Assembly (NCBI RefSeq): GCF_042139015.1
Contig: NZ_JBHIKY010000021.1
Location: 1 to 64,000 of the forward strand
Direction of reading: 5' to 3'
DNA from: JBHIKY01 sp042139015
Lineage (GTDB): Bacteria; Bacillota; Bacilli; Bacillales; Marinococcaceae
Length of the DNA: 64,000 nt
Shown here: positions 51,467 through 59,211 of the stretch, piece after piece
Layout of the letters: each line of letters opens with the position of its first letter
Numbering within the stretch: position 1 is the first letter of the stretch
Program-made: the position numbers and the translations under genes
Notes under the pieces: generated by a model
What the model was told of the DNA's origin: nothing
Databases searched by the model: none
The model's input: the letters and a program-made list of their open reading frames with translations, nothing else

Positions 51467-51610
51467 CACTTTATTTTTTTCAGCATCTTTTTCGTTTCGC
51501 GGCAGTTGTTTTTTCTTCTTTTTATTCTTTTTGATCCATCTATAATTTGAGGCTTCTTTTTCGAATTCTTTCATGCGCCGGTGAACTGCGGATTTATCTG
51601 GTATAAACAT
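51452..51610 (-). CDS. Small basic protein, 52 aa
   Basis: A 52-codon frame (begins MFIPDKSAVHRRMKEFEKEA) rich in Lys, with a run IKKNKKKKKQ in the middle. It ends inside a strong terminator, which supports expression. The ribosome site is weak (AAGAAAG, and a GTG nine bases before the ATG is possible). It lies downstream of the 46-codon gene on the same strand and may share its transcript. I do not recognise it. Confidence 0.5.
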   Translation of the reverse strand: MFIPDKSAVHRRMKEFEKEASNYRWIKKNKKKKKQLPRNEKDAEKNKVKTPA

Positions 51611-51697
51611 GTGCAGCACAACTTTCTTAAAGAGATAACTCTCTTTTAATGAGGGGGCAGAGCTGCTGCGCCGACTCAGCTGTCCATGAAAGTGTGC

Positions 51698-51838
51698 CTA
51701 ATAGACCCTTTTTACAGGCTGAAAGGCTTCTTTTACAGACACTGAAGAAGCGGCAGCTGCCCCTGATTTACTCAGTAAAGCGGTTTGTTCTTTGATTAAT
51801 GTAAAGGTTAATGCCTCAGTATTTATGAACGCAATCAT
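51698..51838 (-). CDS. Small hypothetical protein, 46 aa, behind leader copy 2
   Basis: A 46-codon gene, product beginning MIAFINTEALTFTLIKEQTA and ending in VKEAFQPVKRVY. AGAGGAGG lies 9 nt before ATG. There is an Ala/Ser-rich centre and no membrane segment. Its whole 5' region is the better-preserved copy of the duplicated leader, which holds TATAAT and the TCGGACCGA palindrome. Family unknown; the conserved control region suggests that it is a regulated small protein or peptide. Confidence 0.6.
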   Translation of the reverse strand: MIAFINTEALTFTLIKEQTALLSKSGAAAASSVSVKEAFQPVKRVY

Positions 51839-51945
51839 ATCAATCAGCCTCCTCTCAATAAATTTTATCGGACCGACACATACATTAACTCATGAAGCTG
51901 CCTGCCCGGACAATAGAAAGAATAATTATATTTATTTTGTACCAG
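51836..51945 (-). repeat. Duplicated leader region, copy 2
   Basis: The partner of 51320-51428, about 70% identical by eye and in the same (minus) orientation about 515 bp away. It contains a TATAAT within AAATATAATT, TTCATGAGTTAAT, TGTCGGTCCGATA and the strong ribosome site of the 46-codon gene. The palindrome TCGGwCCGA near the ribosome site could be a repressor operator or the stem of an RNA hairpin. Confidence 0.72.
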
Positions 51946-51992
51946 AGCAAGGCTGTTTCTCAGTCACGCTTTACCTTTTTCATTAGCAATAT

Positions 51993-52031
51993 AAATATTC
52001 CTTGACAGAAATATTCCTTTAGAGTTATATT
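51993..52031 (+). promoter_or_regulatory. Promoter and direct-repeat operator of the ArsR-AHSA1 operon
   Basis: TTGACA (52002-52007), an 18-nt spacer and TATATT (52026-52031). AAATATTCCTT occurs twice with 16-nt spacing (51993 and 52009), bracketing the -35 hexamer. Repeated half sites over the promoter fit autorepression by the ArsR protein. Confidence 0.6.
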
Positions 52032-52054
52032 ATAAATGGAAGGAGAAAGGAATA

Positions 52055-52378
52055 ATGCACGCTACTATTACGACAACCTTAAGTGCTCTTGCTGAGACGA
52101 ACCGCCTGCACATTGTAGAGCTTTTGCGTGAAGGTCCCCTCACGGTTGGGGAGATCACAGACCGGCTCGGGCTTCTTCAGCCGCAGACGTCTAAGCATTT
52201 AAAGGTACTAAGTGAAGCAGGACTTGTAGAGGTAAAGGCATCGGCAAATAAGCGGATTTATCAGCTGAAACAGCAGCCATTTCAAGATCTTGATGAGTGG
52301 CTCGGGTCCTTCCATCGTGTTTGGCAGGAAAGATTTAATCGTCTCGATGAGTACTTGCAGAAACAGCAGAAAAAGTAA
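52055..52378 (+). CDS. ArsR family winged-helix repressor
   Basis: A 107-residue regulator. The DNA-binding segment is LTVGEITDRLGLLQPQTSKHLKVL, preceded by ALAETNRLHIVELLREG. No CxC metal motif is visible, so it is not a metal sensor of the classical type. It belongs to the common pair ArsR plus AHSA1 (SRPBCC) protein, which lies 30 nt downstream. GGAGAAAGG precedes ATG. Confidence 0.86.
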   Translation: MHATITTTLSALAETNRLHIVELLREGPLTVGEITDRLGLLQPQTSKHLKVLSEAGLVEVKASANKRIYQLKQQPFQDLDEWLGSFHRVWQERFNRLDEYLQKQQKK

Positions 52379-52408
52379 GACAAAAAATTTTCTTGGGAGG
52401 CATGAAAA

Positions 52409-52942
52409 ATGGCGGAAAACAATAATTCCAACCGTATGACTTCGAAGGTAGATGGACGTACACTTATCTTAGAAAGGGTTTTTGACGCACCGCGTAATTT
52501 AGTTTTTTCTGCTTATTCTACTTCAGAAAATCTAGCTGCCTGGTGGGGTCCTGAAGGCTGGGAAACGAAAAATCACCGATTTGAGTTTGTGCCGGGCGGC
52601 GTCTGGCACTATTGCATGCGTTGTATCGATAAAGACCAGGGAGAGTATTACGGGCAGGAGTCATGCGGGAAAGCCGTTTTTCACGAAATTACTGCCCCTG
52701 AGAAAATCGTTTATACAGATTACTTTTCAGACGCGGACGGAAATGCCGTTGAAGGAATGCCGGAGATGGTGGTGACGGTTGAATTTGAAGAACAGGGTGG
52801 AAAAACGAACCTCATTTCGAAATGTGAATTCAGTTCCATTGAGAATCTTCAAAAAGTTGTCGAAATGGGAGCAAAAGAGGGCTTCAACTCGCAGCTTAAT
52901 AAGCTGGATGATTTCTTAAAAGAGCATCAGCTGCGCAGCTGA
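52409..52942 (+). CDS. SRPBCC/AHSA1 family protein
   Basis: A 177-residue START-fold protein with the AHSA1 hallmarks RVFDAPRNLVFSAYSTSENL, AWWGPEGWETKNHRFEFVPG and the C-terminal helix EGFNSQLNKLDDFLKEH. It is transcribed behind an ArsR repressor that presumably controls it. Ligand unknown; homologues have been linked to detoxification of small hydrophobic molecules, but that is inference from context. GGGAGG precedes ATG, and a terminator follows. Confidence 0.84.
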   Translation: MAENNNSNRMTSKVDGRTLILERVFDAPRNLVFSAYSTSENLAAWWGPEGWETKNHRFEFVPGGVWHYCMRCIDKDQGEYYGQESCGKAVFHEITAPEKIVYTDYFSDADGNAVEGMPEMVVTVEFEEQGGKTNLISKCEFSSIENLQKVVEMGAKEGFNSQLNKLDDFLKEHQLRS

Positions 52943-52986
52943 ATTTGACGTATAAGAAAAATTATATAAACTCATAGGTAACAAAT

Positions 52987-53022
52987 AATCCAGACTGATT
53001 CAGTAGAATCGTCTGGATTTTA
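52987..53022 (+). terminator. Rho-independent terminator
   Basis: AATCCAGAC-GATT and AATC-GTCTGGATT (one bulged T) form a strong stem, then TTTAC. Confidence 0.75.
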
Positions 53023-53165
53023 CTATAAACAAAATACTTTTATCCCAGAAAAATGAGAAAAGGATTCCAGAGAAAAAGCTAGAAAGTATTAATTTAAGGG
53101 AGATGTATATCTAATTTTCGACCACTCCGGTCTATAAACAACTGAGCTGCAGCGAGGTGGGAAAA

Positions 53166-54197
53166 GTGAAGAACAAAACTTCTAAAATAGATGCTGCTCA
53201 ATTAAACAATATCATCCTCAGGGAAAATTTTTCTGGCGTCATTCACGTTAAAGAAATCAACAATACCATTTTCCAAAAAGCAAATGGCTATGCAGATCGA
53301 GTGGAAGAAAGGGAGAATATAGCCTCCACAGGCTTTGGCATCGCTTCAGGCTGTAAGATATTTACTGCCACAGCTATATGTCTCCTCGCAGAAGACGGTC
53401 TGCTTACTTTCGATACATTACTGAAGGATTGTCTGGATATACCGTTTCCATATTTTGATGAAAGAATTACAATTCATCATTTATTGTGCCACAGCTCCGG
53501 AATGCCCGACTATTTCAATGAAGAGATAATGGACGATTATGAAGAGCTCTGGAAGGAAGTTCCCATGTATCTTTTAACGAATCCTTCAGCCTTTCTGCCA
53601 TTATTTCAAACGGGAAAAATGATGTTTCCTCCCGGTGAAAAATTTCACTACAACAATGCCGGTTATATAGTACTTGGATTAATTGTAGAAAAGCTGACAG
53701 GCGTGTCCCTTCACGATTATGTCGAATTAAATATATTTGAACGCTGCGGGATGGTTGATTCAGGATATTTTTCTATGGATCATCTTCCTAAAAATACAGA
53801 TATAGGGTATATCGATAAAGAGGATGGTACATGGAAAACGAATATTTATTCCATTCCAATTAAAGGAGGCGCTGATGGAGGGGCTTTTGTGACAACCTCA
53901 GATATGATTAAATTCTGGGATGCCTTAATACACCAACAGCTTCTTAGTAAATTTTATACAGAGCTTCTTCTCACCCCCCACATCCAAGTGGAGGAAGAGT
54001 TGCATTATGGATACGGGGTATGGATAAACAAATTTAAAGGTAACATACAAAAATATTATGTTATCGGGTTTGATCCTGGAGTAAGATTTTACTCTGCCTA
54101 TTATCCCAAATCAAAACGAAAGCTTGTTATCTCATCGAATAAAAACGATGACCTTCGTTTGATGCGGAATGCAGTGGAAAAATCTATTCCTCTGTAA
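53166..54197 (+). CDS. Serine hydrolase, class C beta-lactamase/DD-peptidase fold
   Basis: A 343-residue protein of the beta-lactamase family (EstB/AmpC-like fold). The S-x-x-K motif is ASGCKIFTA, the Y-x-N motif is HYNNAGYIVLG, and a DHLLCHSSGMPDY-like segment (IHHLLCHSSGMPDY) is the usual conserved block. No signal peptide or lipobox, so it is cytoplasmic or non-classical. GTG 53166 has AGGTGG 5 nt upstream. It precedes the Rph-like gene by 35 nt and is probably cotranscribed. Substrate unknown; esterase or peptidase. Confidence 0.83.
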   Translation: MKNKTSKIDAAQLNNIILRENFSGVIHVKEINNTIFQKANGYADRVEERENIASTGFGIASGCKIFTATAICLLAEDGLLTFDTLLKDCLDIPFPYFDERITIHHLLCHSSGMPDYFNEEIMDDYEELWKEVPMYLLTNPSAFLPLFQTGKMMFPPGEKFHYNNAGYIVLGLIVEKLTGVSLHDYVELNIFERCGMVDSGYFSMDHLPKNTDIGYIDKEDGTWKTNIYSIPIKGGADGGAFVTTSDMIKFWDALIHQQLLSKFYTELLLTPHIQVEEELHYGYGVWINKFKGNIQKYYVIGFDPGVRFYSAYYPKSKRKLVISSNKNDDLRLMRNAVEKSIPL

Positions 54198-54232
54198 ACC
54201 TGAATGACTACAAAGGAAAAGAGGCGGGATCG

Positions 54233-56869
54233 ATGCATACATTTGTGCTCTCGTTAGAGGAAATTAATCAATCAAAGCTAAAAGAAGCAGGGGGAAAAGC
54301 GCTCAACCTTGGAAAAATCACCGGGCTTTCAGAAGTCAATGTACCTCCTGGCTTCTGCGTCAAAACGAACGCCTTCCAAAAGATGATGGAGGAAAATACA
54401 GAGATTCGCAGGCTGATTGACGAGTTAGCAGACTTGAAAATAGAAGAGCTAGGGAAAATCCGCAATCTCAGCTCAGAGATCCGTTCGGCTATTGAAACGG
54501 AAGCACTTTCACCTGATATAGCAGAGGAGATCATTAGCCTCCATCTTCAGTCAGGAATAGAGCATGCCTATGCAGTGCGGTCCAGTGCCACCACCGAGGA
54601 TCTGCCGCACGCTTCGTTTGCCGGACAGCAGGATACATACTTGAATGTAATTGGAAGAGAGGAGATTCTTAATCACGTTGTGAAATGCTGGGCCTCCCTT
54701 TTCACTGAAAGGGCGGTGATGTACCGAATACGAAATGGGTTCGACCACCGTCTGATATATATGTCTGTTATTGTTCAACAGATGGTTATACCGGAAGCAT
54801 CGGGCATTATGTTTACAGCTGATCCGGTCACCTCTAACCGTAAGGTATTATCTATTGATGCAAGCTTCGGGCTGGGAGAAGCCCTGGTCTCCGGTATCGT
54901 TTCAGCGGACAATTACCAGGTCCGGGAGCACAAAATTAGTAATAAGAAAATTTCCACCAAGAAGACTGCGATCTGTGCCTTAAAGGAAGGAGGGACCGAT
55001 GAAAAAAAGCTGGAACCGGAGTGGGAGCATAAGCAGGTGCTGACTAACGATCAGATTTTTCGGCTTGCACAGATAGGAAGAACGATAGAGACTTCTTTCG
55101 ACTTCCCTCAAGATATCGAATGGTGCATAGCGGATGATACATTTTATATTTTGCAGAGCCGCCCAATTACGACTCTTTATCCGCTTCCGGCTGCAGCCGA
55201 TGGCGAGCTGCGGGTGTATATGTCCATGGGCCATCAGCAGATGATGACAGCGCCAATCAAACCGCTCGGCATGTCTTTTTTTAAGATTTTATCAAAGGAT
55301 TTTACTCTACAGGAGGCGGGGGGAAGGTTGTTCGTTGATTTCACCCATGATCTCGCTTCCCCGATTGGGCGCAAGCTTTTACTTAACACCTTGGGCAAAA
55401 ATGAACCATTGATGAAAAATTCATTTGAAAGCTTAATCGCACGTAAGGATTTTATGAAAAGCCTGCCGCACGGGAAGAGAGTACTCAGCATGCAGACGGA
55501 CGGGATATCGTTGTCCCTGTTCACTCAGGCAGTGAAAAACTACTATAAAAATGATCCTGCCATTATTCATCAGCAGATCGCTCTGAGTGAGTTATCGTTG
55601 AGCGAGTTGAAACGCCGTATTTCCCGCGTCTCAGGGGAGGAGCTCTTTGACTTTATTTTAGAAGACCATATTCGCTTAAAAAATGTACTGTATGACCCCC
55701 GAAGTCTCGGTATTATTATGGCTGGTCTATTTGCTTCCTACGAGATTAACAGCAGTATAGAAAAATGGCTCGGAGAAAAGAACGCTGCTAATACGCTGTC
55801 TCAATCGGTCCTTAACAACGTGACCTCCGAAATGGGGCTCGCTTTGTTGGATGTGGCAGATGCGGCGCGTGATTTTCCGGAGGTTCTTGCATTTTTCGAA
55901 AAGGGGGAATGGCCGTCTACAAAGAGTGATTTCTTTCGGAAGCTGTCCGAACTGAATGGCGGTCAGGCAGTCTGTGAGGCAATGGAGACATATCTAGAAA
56001 AATTCGGCATGCGCTGCAGTGGAGAAATTGATATCACAAGAACTAGGTGGTTGGAGGATCCATCTGCTCTCGTGCCAATGATGCTCAGCAACATAAAAAA
56101 CTTTGAACCGGGCGCGAGTGCAGACAAAATCGAACAGGGGCGCCTGGAAGCAGAGCGGAAAGAACGGGATCTCTTAATTCGCCTCAAGAAGCTGCCCGGA
56201 GGTGCAAGAAAAGCTGCTAAAATGAAAAAAGTGATCAGTGTTCTTCGTCATTTTACCGGATATCGGGAATACCCCAAATACGCTTTTATCTCGCGTTATT
56301 TTGTATATAAGGAAAGGCTCCTTGAAGAAGCGGGTACACTCGTTGACAAAGGAATTCTACAAGAAAAAGAAGACATTTATTATCTCACCTTTGACGAACT
56401 TCGCGAGGCTGTCAGGACACATGCAGTGGACAGAAGCATAATCAGCGGGAGAAAGCAGAAATATGAAGAATACGACAAACTAAGACCGCCGCGCATTATC
56501 ACATCCGAAGGGGAGTGTCTCACCGGTGAACTCAGTACAGAACACTTTCCTCAAGGGGCGGTGCCAGGTATCGCCGTTTCTTCCGGCGTTATTGAAGGCC
56601 GGGCAAGGGTAGTCTTACAAATGGAAGATGCAGACATCGAGGAGGGTGATATTCTGATTACACCCTTCACCGATCCCAGCTGGACACCACTTTTCGTCTC
56701 CATTAAAGGCTTAGTTACAGAGGTGGGCGGCCTGATGACACACGGAGCAGTAATCGCACGTGAATACGGACTGCCGGCAGTCGTCGGAGTCGAAAATGCT
56801 ACCTTAAGGATAAAAGATGGCCAGCGTATTCGAGTAAATGGCAGCGATGGCTACATTGAAATACTGTAG
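54233..56869 (+). CDS. Rifamycin phosphotransferase-like protein (PEP synthase-type, Rph)
   Basis: An 878-residue three-domain enzyme. The N-terminal ATP-grasp/PPDK domain starts LKEAGGKALNLGKI and contains YAVRSSATTEDLPHASFAGQ. The central domain binds substrate. The C-terminal swivelling domain carries the phospho-His in EVGGLMTHGAVIAREYGLP. This length and architecture match Rph enzymes, which inactivate rifamycins by phosphorylation with ATP; true PEP synthases have an extra PEP-binding domain. Confidence in the fold is high, in the rifamycin substrate moderate. No rifamycin-responsive element was recognised upstream. GAGGCGGG precedes ATG. Confidence 0.82.
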   Translation: MHTFVLSLEEINQSKLKEAGGKALNLGKITGLSEVNVPPGFCVKTNAFQKMMEENTEIRRLIDELADLKIEELGKIRNLSSEIRSAIETEALSPDIAEEIISLHLQSGIEHAYAVRSSATTEDLPHASFAGQQDTYLNVIGREEILNHVVKCWASLFTERAVMYRIRNGFDHRLIYMSVIVQQMVIPEASGIMFTADPVTSNRKVLSIDASFGLGEALVSGIVSADNYQVREHKISNKKISTKKTAICALKEGGTDEKKLEPEWEHKQVLTNDQIFRLAQIGRTIETSFDFPQDIEWCIADDTFYILQSRPITTLYPLPAAADGELRVYMSMGHQQMMTAPIKPLGMSFFKILSKDFTLQEAGGRLFVDFTHDLASPIGRKLLLNTLGKNEPLMKNSFESLIARKDFMKSLPHGKRVLSMQTDGISLSLFTQAVKNYYKNDPAIIHQQIALSELSLSELKRRISRVSGEELFDFILEDHIRLKNVLYDPRSLGIIMAGLFASYEINSSIEKWLGEKNAANTLSQSVLNNVTSEMGLALLDVADAARDFPEVLAFFEKGEWPSTKSDFFRKLSELNGGQAVCEAMETYLEKFGMRCSGEIDITRTRWLEDPSALVPMMLSNIKNFEPGASADKIEQGRLEAERKERDLLIRLKKLPGGARKAAKMKKVISVLRHFTGYREYPKYAFISRYFVYKERLLEEAGTLVDKGILQEKEDIYYLTFDELREAVRTHAVDRSIISGRKQKYEEYDKLRPPRIITSEGECLTGELSTEHFPQGAVPGIAVSSGVIEGRARVVLQMEDADIEEGDILITPFTDPSWTPLFVSIKGLVTEVGGLMTHGAVIAREYGLPAVVGVENATLRIKDGQRIRVNGSDGYIEIL

Positions 56870-56878
56870 GTAAGATTG

Positions 56879-56906
56879 AAAACAGAGCCCACTACAGCTC
56901 TGTTTA
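56879..56906. terminator. Bidirectional terminator
   Basis: AACAGAGC and GCTCTGTT with an eight-base loop, A-run on the left and TTTATC on the right, between convergent genes. Confidence 0.7.
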
Positions 56907-57350
56907 TCTATCGTTATCCATTTCTGCAAGCATCTCCACTCTTCGCCGAAAGGCTGGATCCGTGCTGAATTCCGCTTGTAAAAAGCTATCTATTAGATCA
57001 ATTGCCAGTTTATATCCAACGATTTGCGCTCCAAGAACCATAACATTGACGTTGTCGTGCTCAACGCATTGGTGGGCTGAATAAACATCATGGCAAACGG
57101 CTGAGCGTATGCCTTTCATTTTATTAGCTGCTATGCTTGCGCCTACCCCAGTTCCACAGATCAGCAATGCCTTATCCGCTTGATGTTCTGTAACCGTGGT
57201 ACAAACCTTTCTGGTAATGACCGGAAAATCAATAGGTTCCTCGCTGAACGTTCCAAAATCCGTAACCTCATGACCAAGAGATTTCAGGTGCTCTACGACC
57301 GTTGCTTTTAATGGAAATCCCGCATGATCTGCTCCTACTGTTATTTTCAT
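56904..57350 (-). CDS. RpiB/LacA/LacB family sugar-phosphate isomerase
   Basis: A 148-residue isomerase: N-terminal ITVGADHAGFPLKATV, catalytic Cys region LLICGTGVGASIAANK, and the His in HDVYSAHQCVEHDNVNV. The family interconverts ribose-5-phosphate and ribulose-5-phosphate, or related pentose and tetrose phosphates. ATG 57350 is preferred because GGAGAGG is too near ATG 57356. A TRAP permease remnant ends 7 nt upstream on the same strand, so it was once the downstream gene of a TRAP operon, indicating a catabolic rather than a housekeeping paralogue. Confidence 0.86.
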   Translation of the reverse strand: MKITVGADHAGFPLKATVVEHLKSLGHEVTDFGTFSEEPIDFPVITRKVCTTVTEHQADKALLICGTGVGASIAANKMKGIRSAVCHDVYSAHQCVEHDNVNVMVLGAQIVGYKLAIDLIDSFLQAEFSTDPAFRRRVEMLAEMDNDR

Positions 57351-57363
57351 TTTCATCCTCTCC

Positions 57364-57540
57364 TTATCTACTATTTATTAACTCAGGCAGCCAGGTTGTC
57401 AATTCTGGAATTAAAATAACTAAGAGAAGTACTATACAGTTTGCAACAAAAAATGGAACAACATTTTTTATTACATTACCTATTTTCTCCTTGCTAATTG
57501 AAGTCACAATAAATAGAATAACTTCACTGAAGTGGTAAGT
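57364..57540 (-). pseudogene. C-terminal remnant of a TRAP transporter large permease (DctM type)
   Basis: On the minus strand the frame ending at TAA 57364 reads SEVILFIVTSISKEKIGNVI then KNVVPFFVANCIVLLLVILI and PELTTWLPELI. The order of an IS(K)-type loop, a PFF helix and a final WLP motif is the end of DctM/SiaM-family permeases. Only about 55 residues remain; upstream sequence (57541-57775) is unrelated and contains no gene. The stop is 7 nt from the RpiB start, so they were cotranscribed before truncation. Confidence 0.65.
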
Positions 57541-57775
57541 CTACTGATGTCTGAAGTCGTAGTTATTTTGATGTGGAGAACGAGAAAAATCAGAGTTGAA
57601 CCTATAGGAATTAATTAAACAAGGGAAGCTCAGGTCTAGTTGTTTACTAGTCGCAGGCTCTCTCCAAGAAATCGAGTAGCGGCAGGCAGGGACTCCTCTA
57701 GAGAAAGCAGCTAAACCGCTGCCAATGAGACATGGTATAGTGAAGTGGAAAAAGAAGAAAAAGGAGTCGTTCTAT
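57541..57775. other. Non-coding region upstream of the NTF2-like gene
   Basis: I see no gene or clear promoter in these bases. They mark the boundary where the TRAP permease similarity stops, perhaps the site of the deletion. Confidence 0.4.
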
Positions 57776-58192
57776 ATGCATAAAAATGATATAGATGCCA
57801 TAACAATGAACACCATCCAAACAGCTAATGACTGGATTACCCAAGCAAATAAACAGAATATAAGCAACGTGCTGGAACTAACGGACCCAAATATTAAAAT
57901 CGCCGGGCCGCGCGGGGAAGTGACAGGGAGCCATGTTTTAGAAGAATGGCTTAAGCGGGCCAATCTGCAGTTAACCACCCTTACTACCTATGCCAAAAAA
58001 GATCGGGTGATGCTTGAGCAGCAAGGCCGGTGGTACGGAGAGAATAATGAACTCGAGGGGGAAGCGGTTGTCTACACAGTAATCAAGGCAGCAGACGGAA
58101 AGGTGAATTATTTATCGCGTTATGACCGGAAACACGAAGCGTTTGCTGATAGTCATCTAACAGAGGAGGATTTGCATAAAGCAGCGGACTAA
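57776..58192 (+). CDS. NTF2-like/SnoaL-fold protein
   Basis: A 138-residue protein with the cone-shaped NTF2 fold pattern: helix TIQTANDWITQANKQNI, strand VLELTDPNIKIAGPRGEVTG (ligand pocket), and strands ending EGEAVVYTVIKAADGKVNYL. AAGGAG precedes ATG 57776; a longer frame begins in non-coding sequence. No catalytic residues can be fixed. The next gene starts shortly after, possibly cotranscribed. Confidence 0.75.
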   Translation: MHKNDIDAITMNTIQTANDWITQANKQNISNVLELTDPNIKIAGPRGEVTGSHVLEEWLKRANLQLTTLTTYAKKDRVMLEQQGRWYGENNELEGEAVVYTVIKAADGKVNYLSRYDRKHEAFADSHLTEEDLHKAAD

Positions 58193-58211
58193 CAGATGAA
58201 TGGGGGAAAGA

Positions 58212-58829
58212 ATGCATGACAGAGTAGACCGCAGATCGGGGAAGGTCGGCAGTAACGGGGGCAGTGTTCGGTGTCATCTTTATGGCTTTTTCGGAACGCT
58301 GTGGTCTATTACTGGATTGATGGGTCTGCTGGGCTGGGGGGCCCCTTTTTTGTCGTTTTTATTGCTTTTTCTTGGGATAGCATTTCTTGCTGGAGGAATG
58401 TCATTACTTACTCAGGCTCGAAGGCTGCCTAGTCAGCAGAGAGAGGAGGGGTATCGTCGCGGCAGACGAATCGTGCTTTGGTTTAACATCATTTTTATTG
58501 TCCAGGGACTCGCTGTCGGTACGACAATCGTAATTTGTAATACCATTGGCCGCACGGAAATGATTCCTGCGGTCATTGCCCTCATGGTCGGTATACATTT
58601 CATTCCCCTTGCTTACCTTTTTCAGGTCCGCCTCTACTACGCTACTGGAATTCTTATTTGTGGTACTGCTGTTTTATCCTTATTCCTCCCGTCCCAAATT
58701 CAATTCGGAGAACATCTGATTATCCCACAGCTTTCGATACTTGGTTTCGGAGGAGCACTTATTTTGTGGGTTACAGGTCTGCTTATCTGGAAAACTGCAA
58801 ATCGATCGTTAAAAATACCCGGAAAATAG
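58212..58829 (+). CDS. Multi-pass membrane protein of unknown function
   Basis: A 205-residue protein with about five or six hydrophobic segments (near 15-60, 90-115, 120-145, 150-170, 180-200) joined by short Arg-rich loops (ARRLPSQQREEGYRRGRRI). I do not recognise the family with confidence. ATG 58212 has GGGGG about five bases upstream; ATG 58200 is also in frame. It follows the NTF2-like gene by 19 nt and likely belongs to the same transcript. Confidence 0.62.
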   Translation: MHDRVDRRSGKVGSNGGSVRCHLYGFFGTLWSITGLMGLLGWGAPFLSFLLLFLGIAFLAGGMSLLTQARRLPSQQREEGYRRGRRIVLWFNIIFIVQGLAVGTTIVICNTIGRTEMIPAVIALMVGIHFIPLAYLFQVRLYYATGILICGTAVLSLFLPSQIQFGEHLIIPQLSILGFGGALILWVTGLLIWKTANRSLKIPGK

Positions 58830-58840
58830 GGAACCCTATC

Positions 58841-59199
58841 CAGTCACGACAATGAATGTAACCTCTACCATTCAGGAGCCGTTGAATCTTTCCTCTGTCG
58901 ATCAGGGTATAAATTGAATTGAAGAATTGCATGGACAGGGGAAGGCGGCATTGAAAATGTAGAAGTCAGTGTAGATGGCGGGGCAAGCTGACAGAATGTC
59001 TGCCTGGACAAGCAGCCTCTCGAGCCATACACATGGACGGCGTGGTATATGGAATGGGAGCCTTCTGAAAAAGGAGAATATACGATTCTCTCTAAGGCGT
59101 CTGATTCCGCAGGCCGCCGTCAGTCTGACAAGCCGGAGAGGAATGAAAAGGGGGTACGGGTACAACGCGGTATCCCGAATTACGGTGAAGGTTAAGTGA
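58841..59199 (+). pseudogene. Decayed C-terminal domain of a sulfite-oxidase-family molybdoenzyme
   Basis: The plus strand carries pieces in shifted frames: TMNVTSTIQEPLNLSSVDQG, then after a stop and frame change GIAWTGEGGIENVEVSVDGG, an in-frame TGA where a Trp is expected, LDKQPLEPYTWTAWYMEW, EPSEKGEYTILSKASDSAG, and finally YNAVSRITVKVK. The GIAWxGxGGIxxVEVSxDGG pattern and the final motif are those of the Mo-co dimerisation domain of sulfite oxidase-like proteins. The catalytic molybdopterin domain is missing. Confidence 0.7.
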
Positions 59200-59211
59200 G
59201 GTTGATAAAGG

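Noticed and set aside
54233..56869. Genuine phosphoenolpyruvate synthase
   Set aside because: The order ATP-binding, middle, C-terminal phospho-His domain without a PEP-binding TIM barrel fits Rph-type enzymes better.
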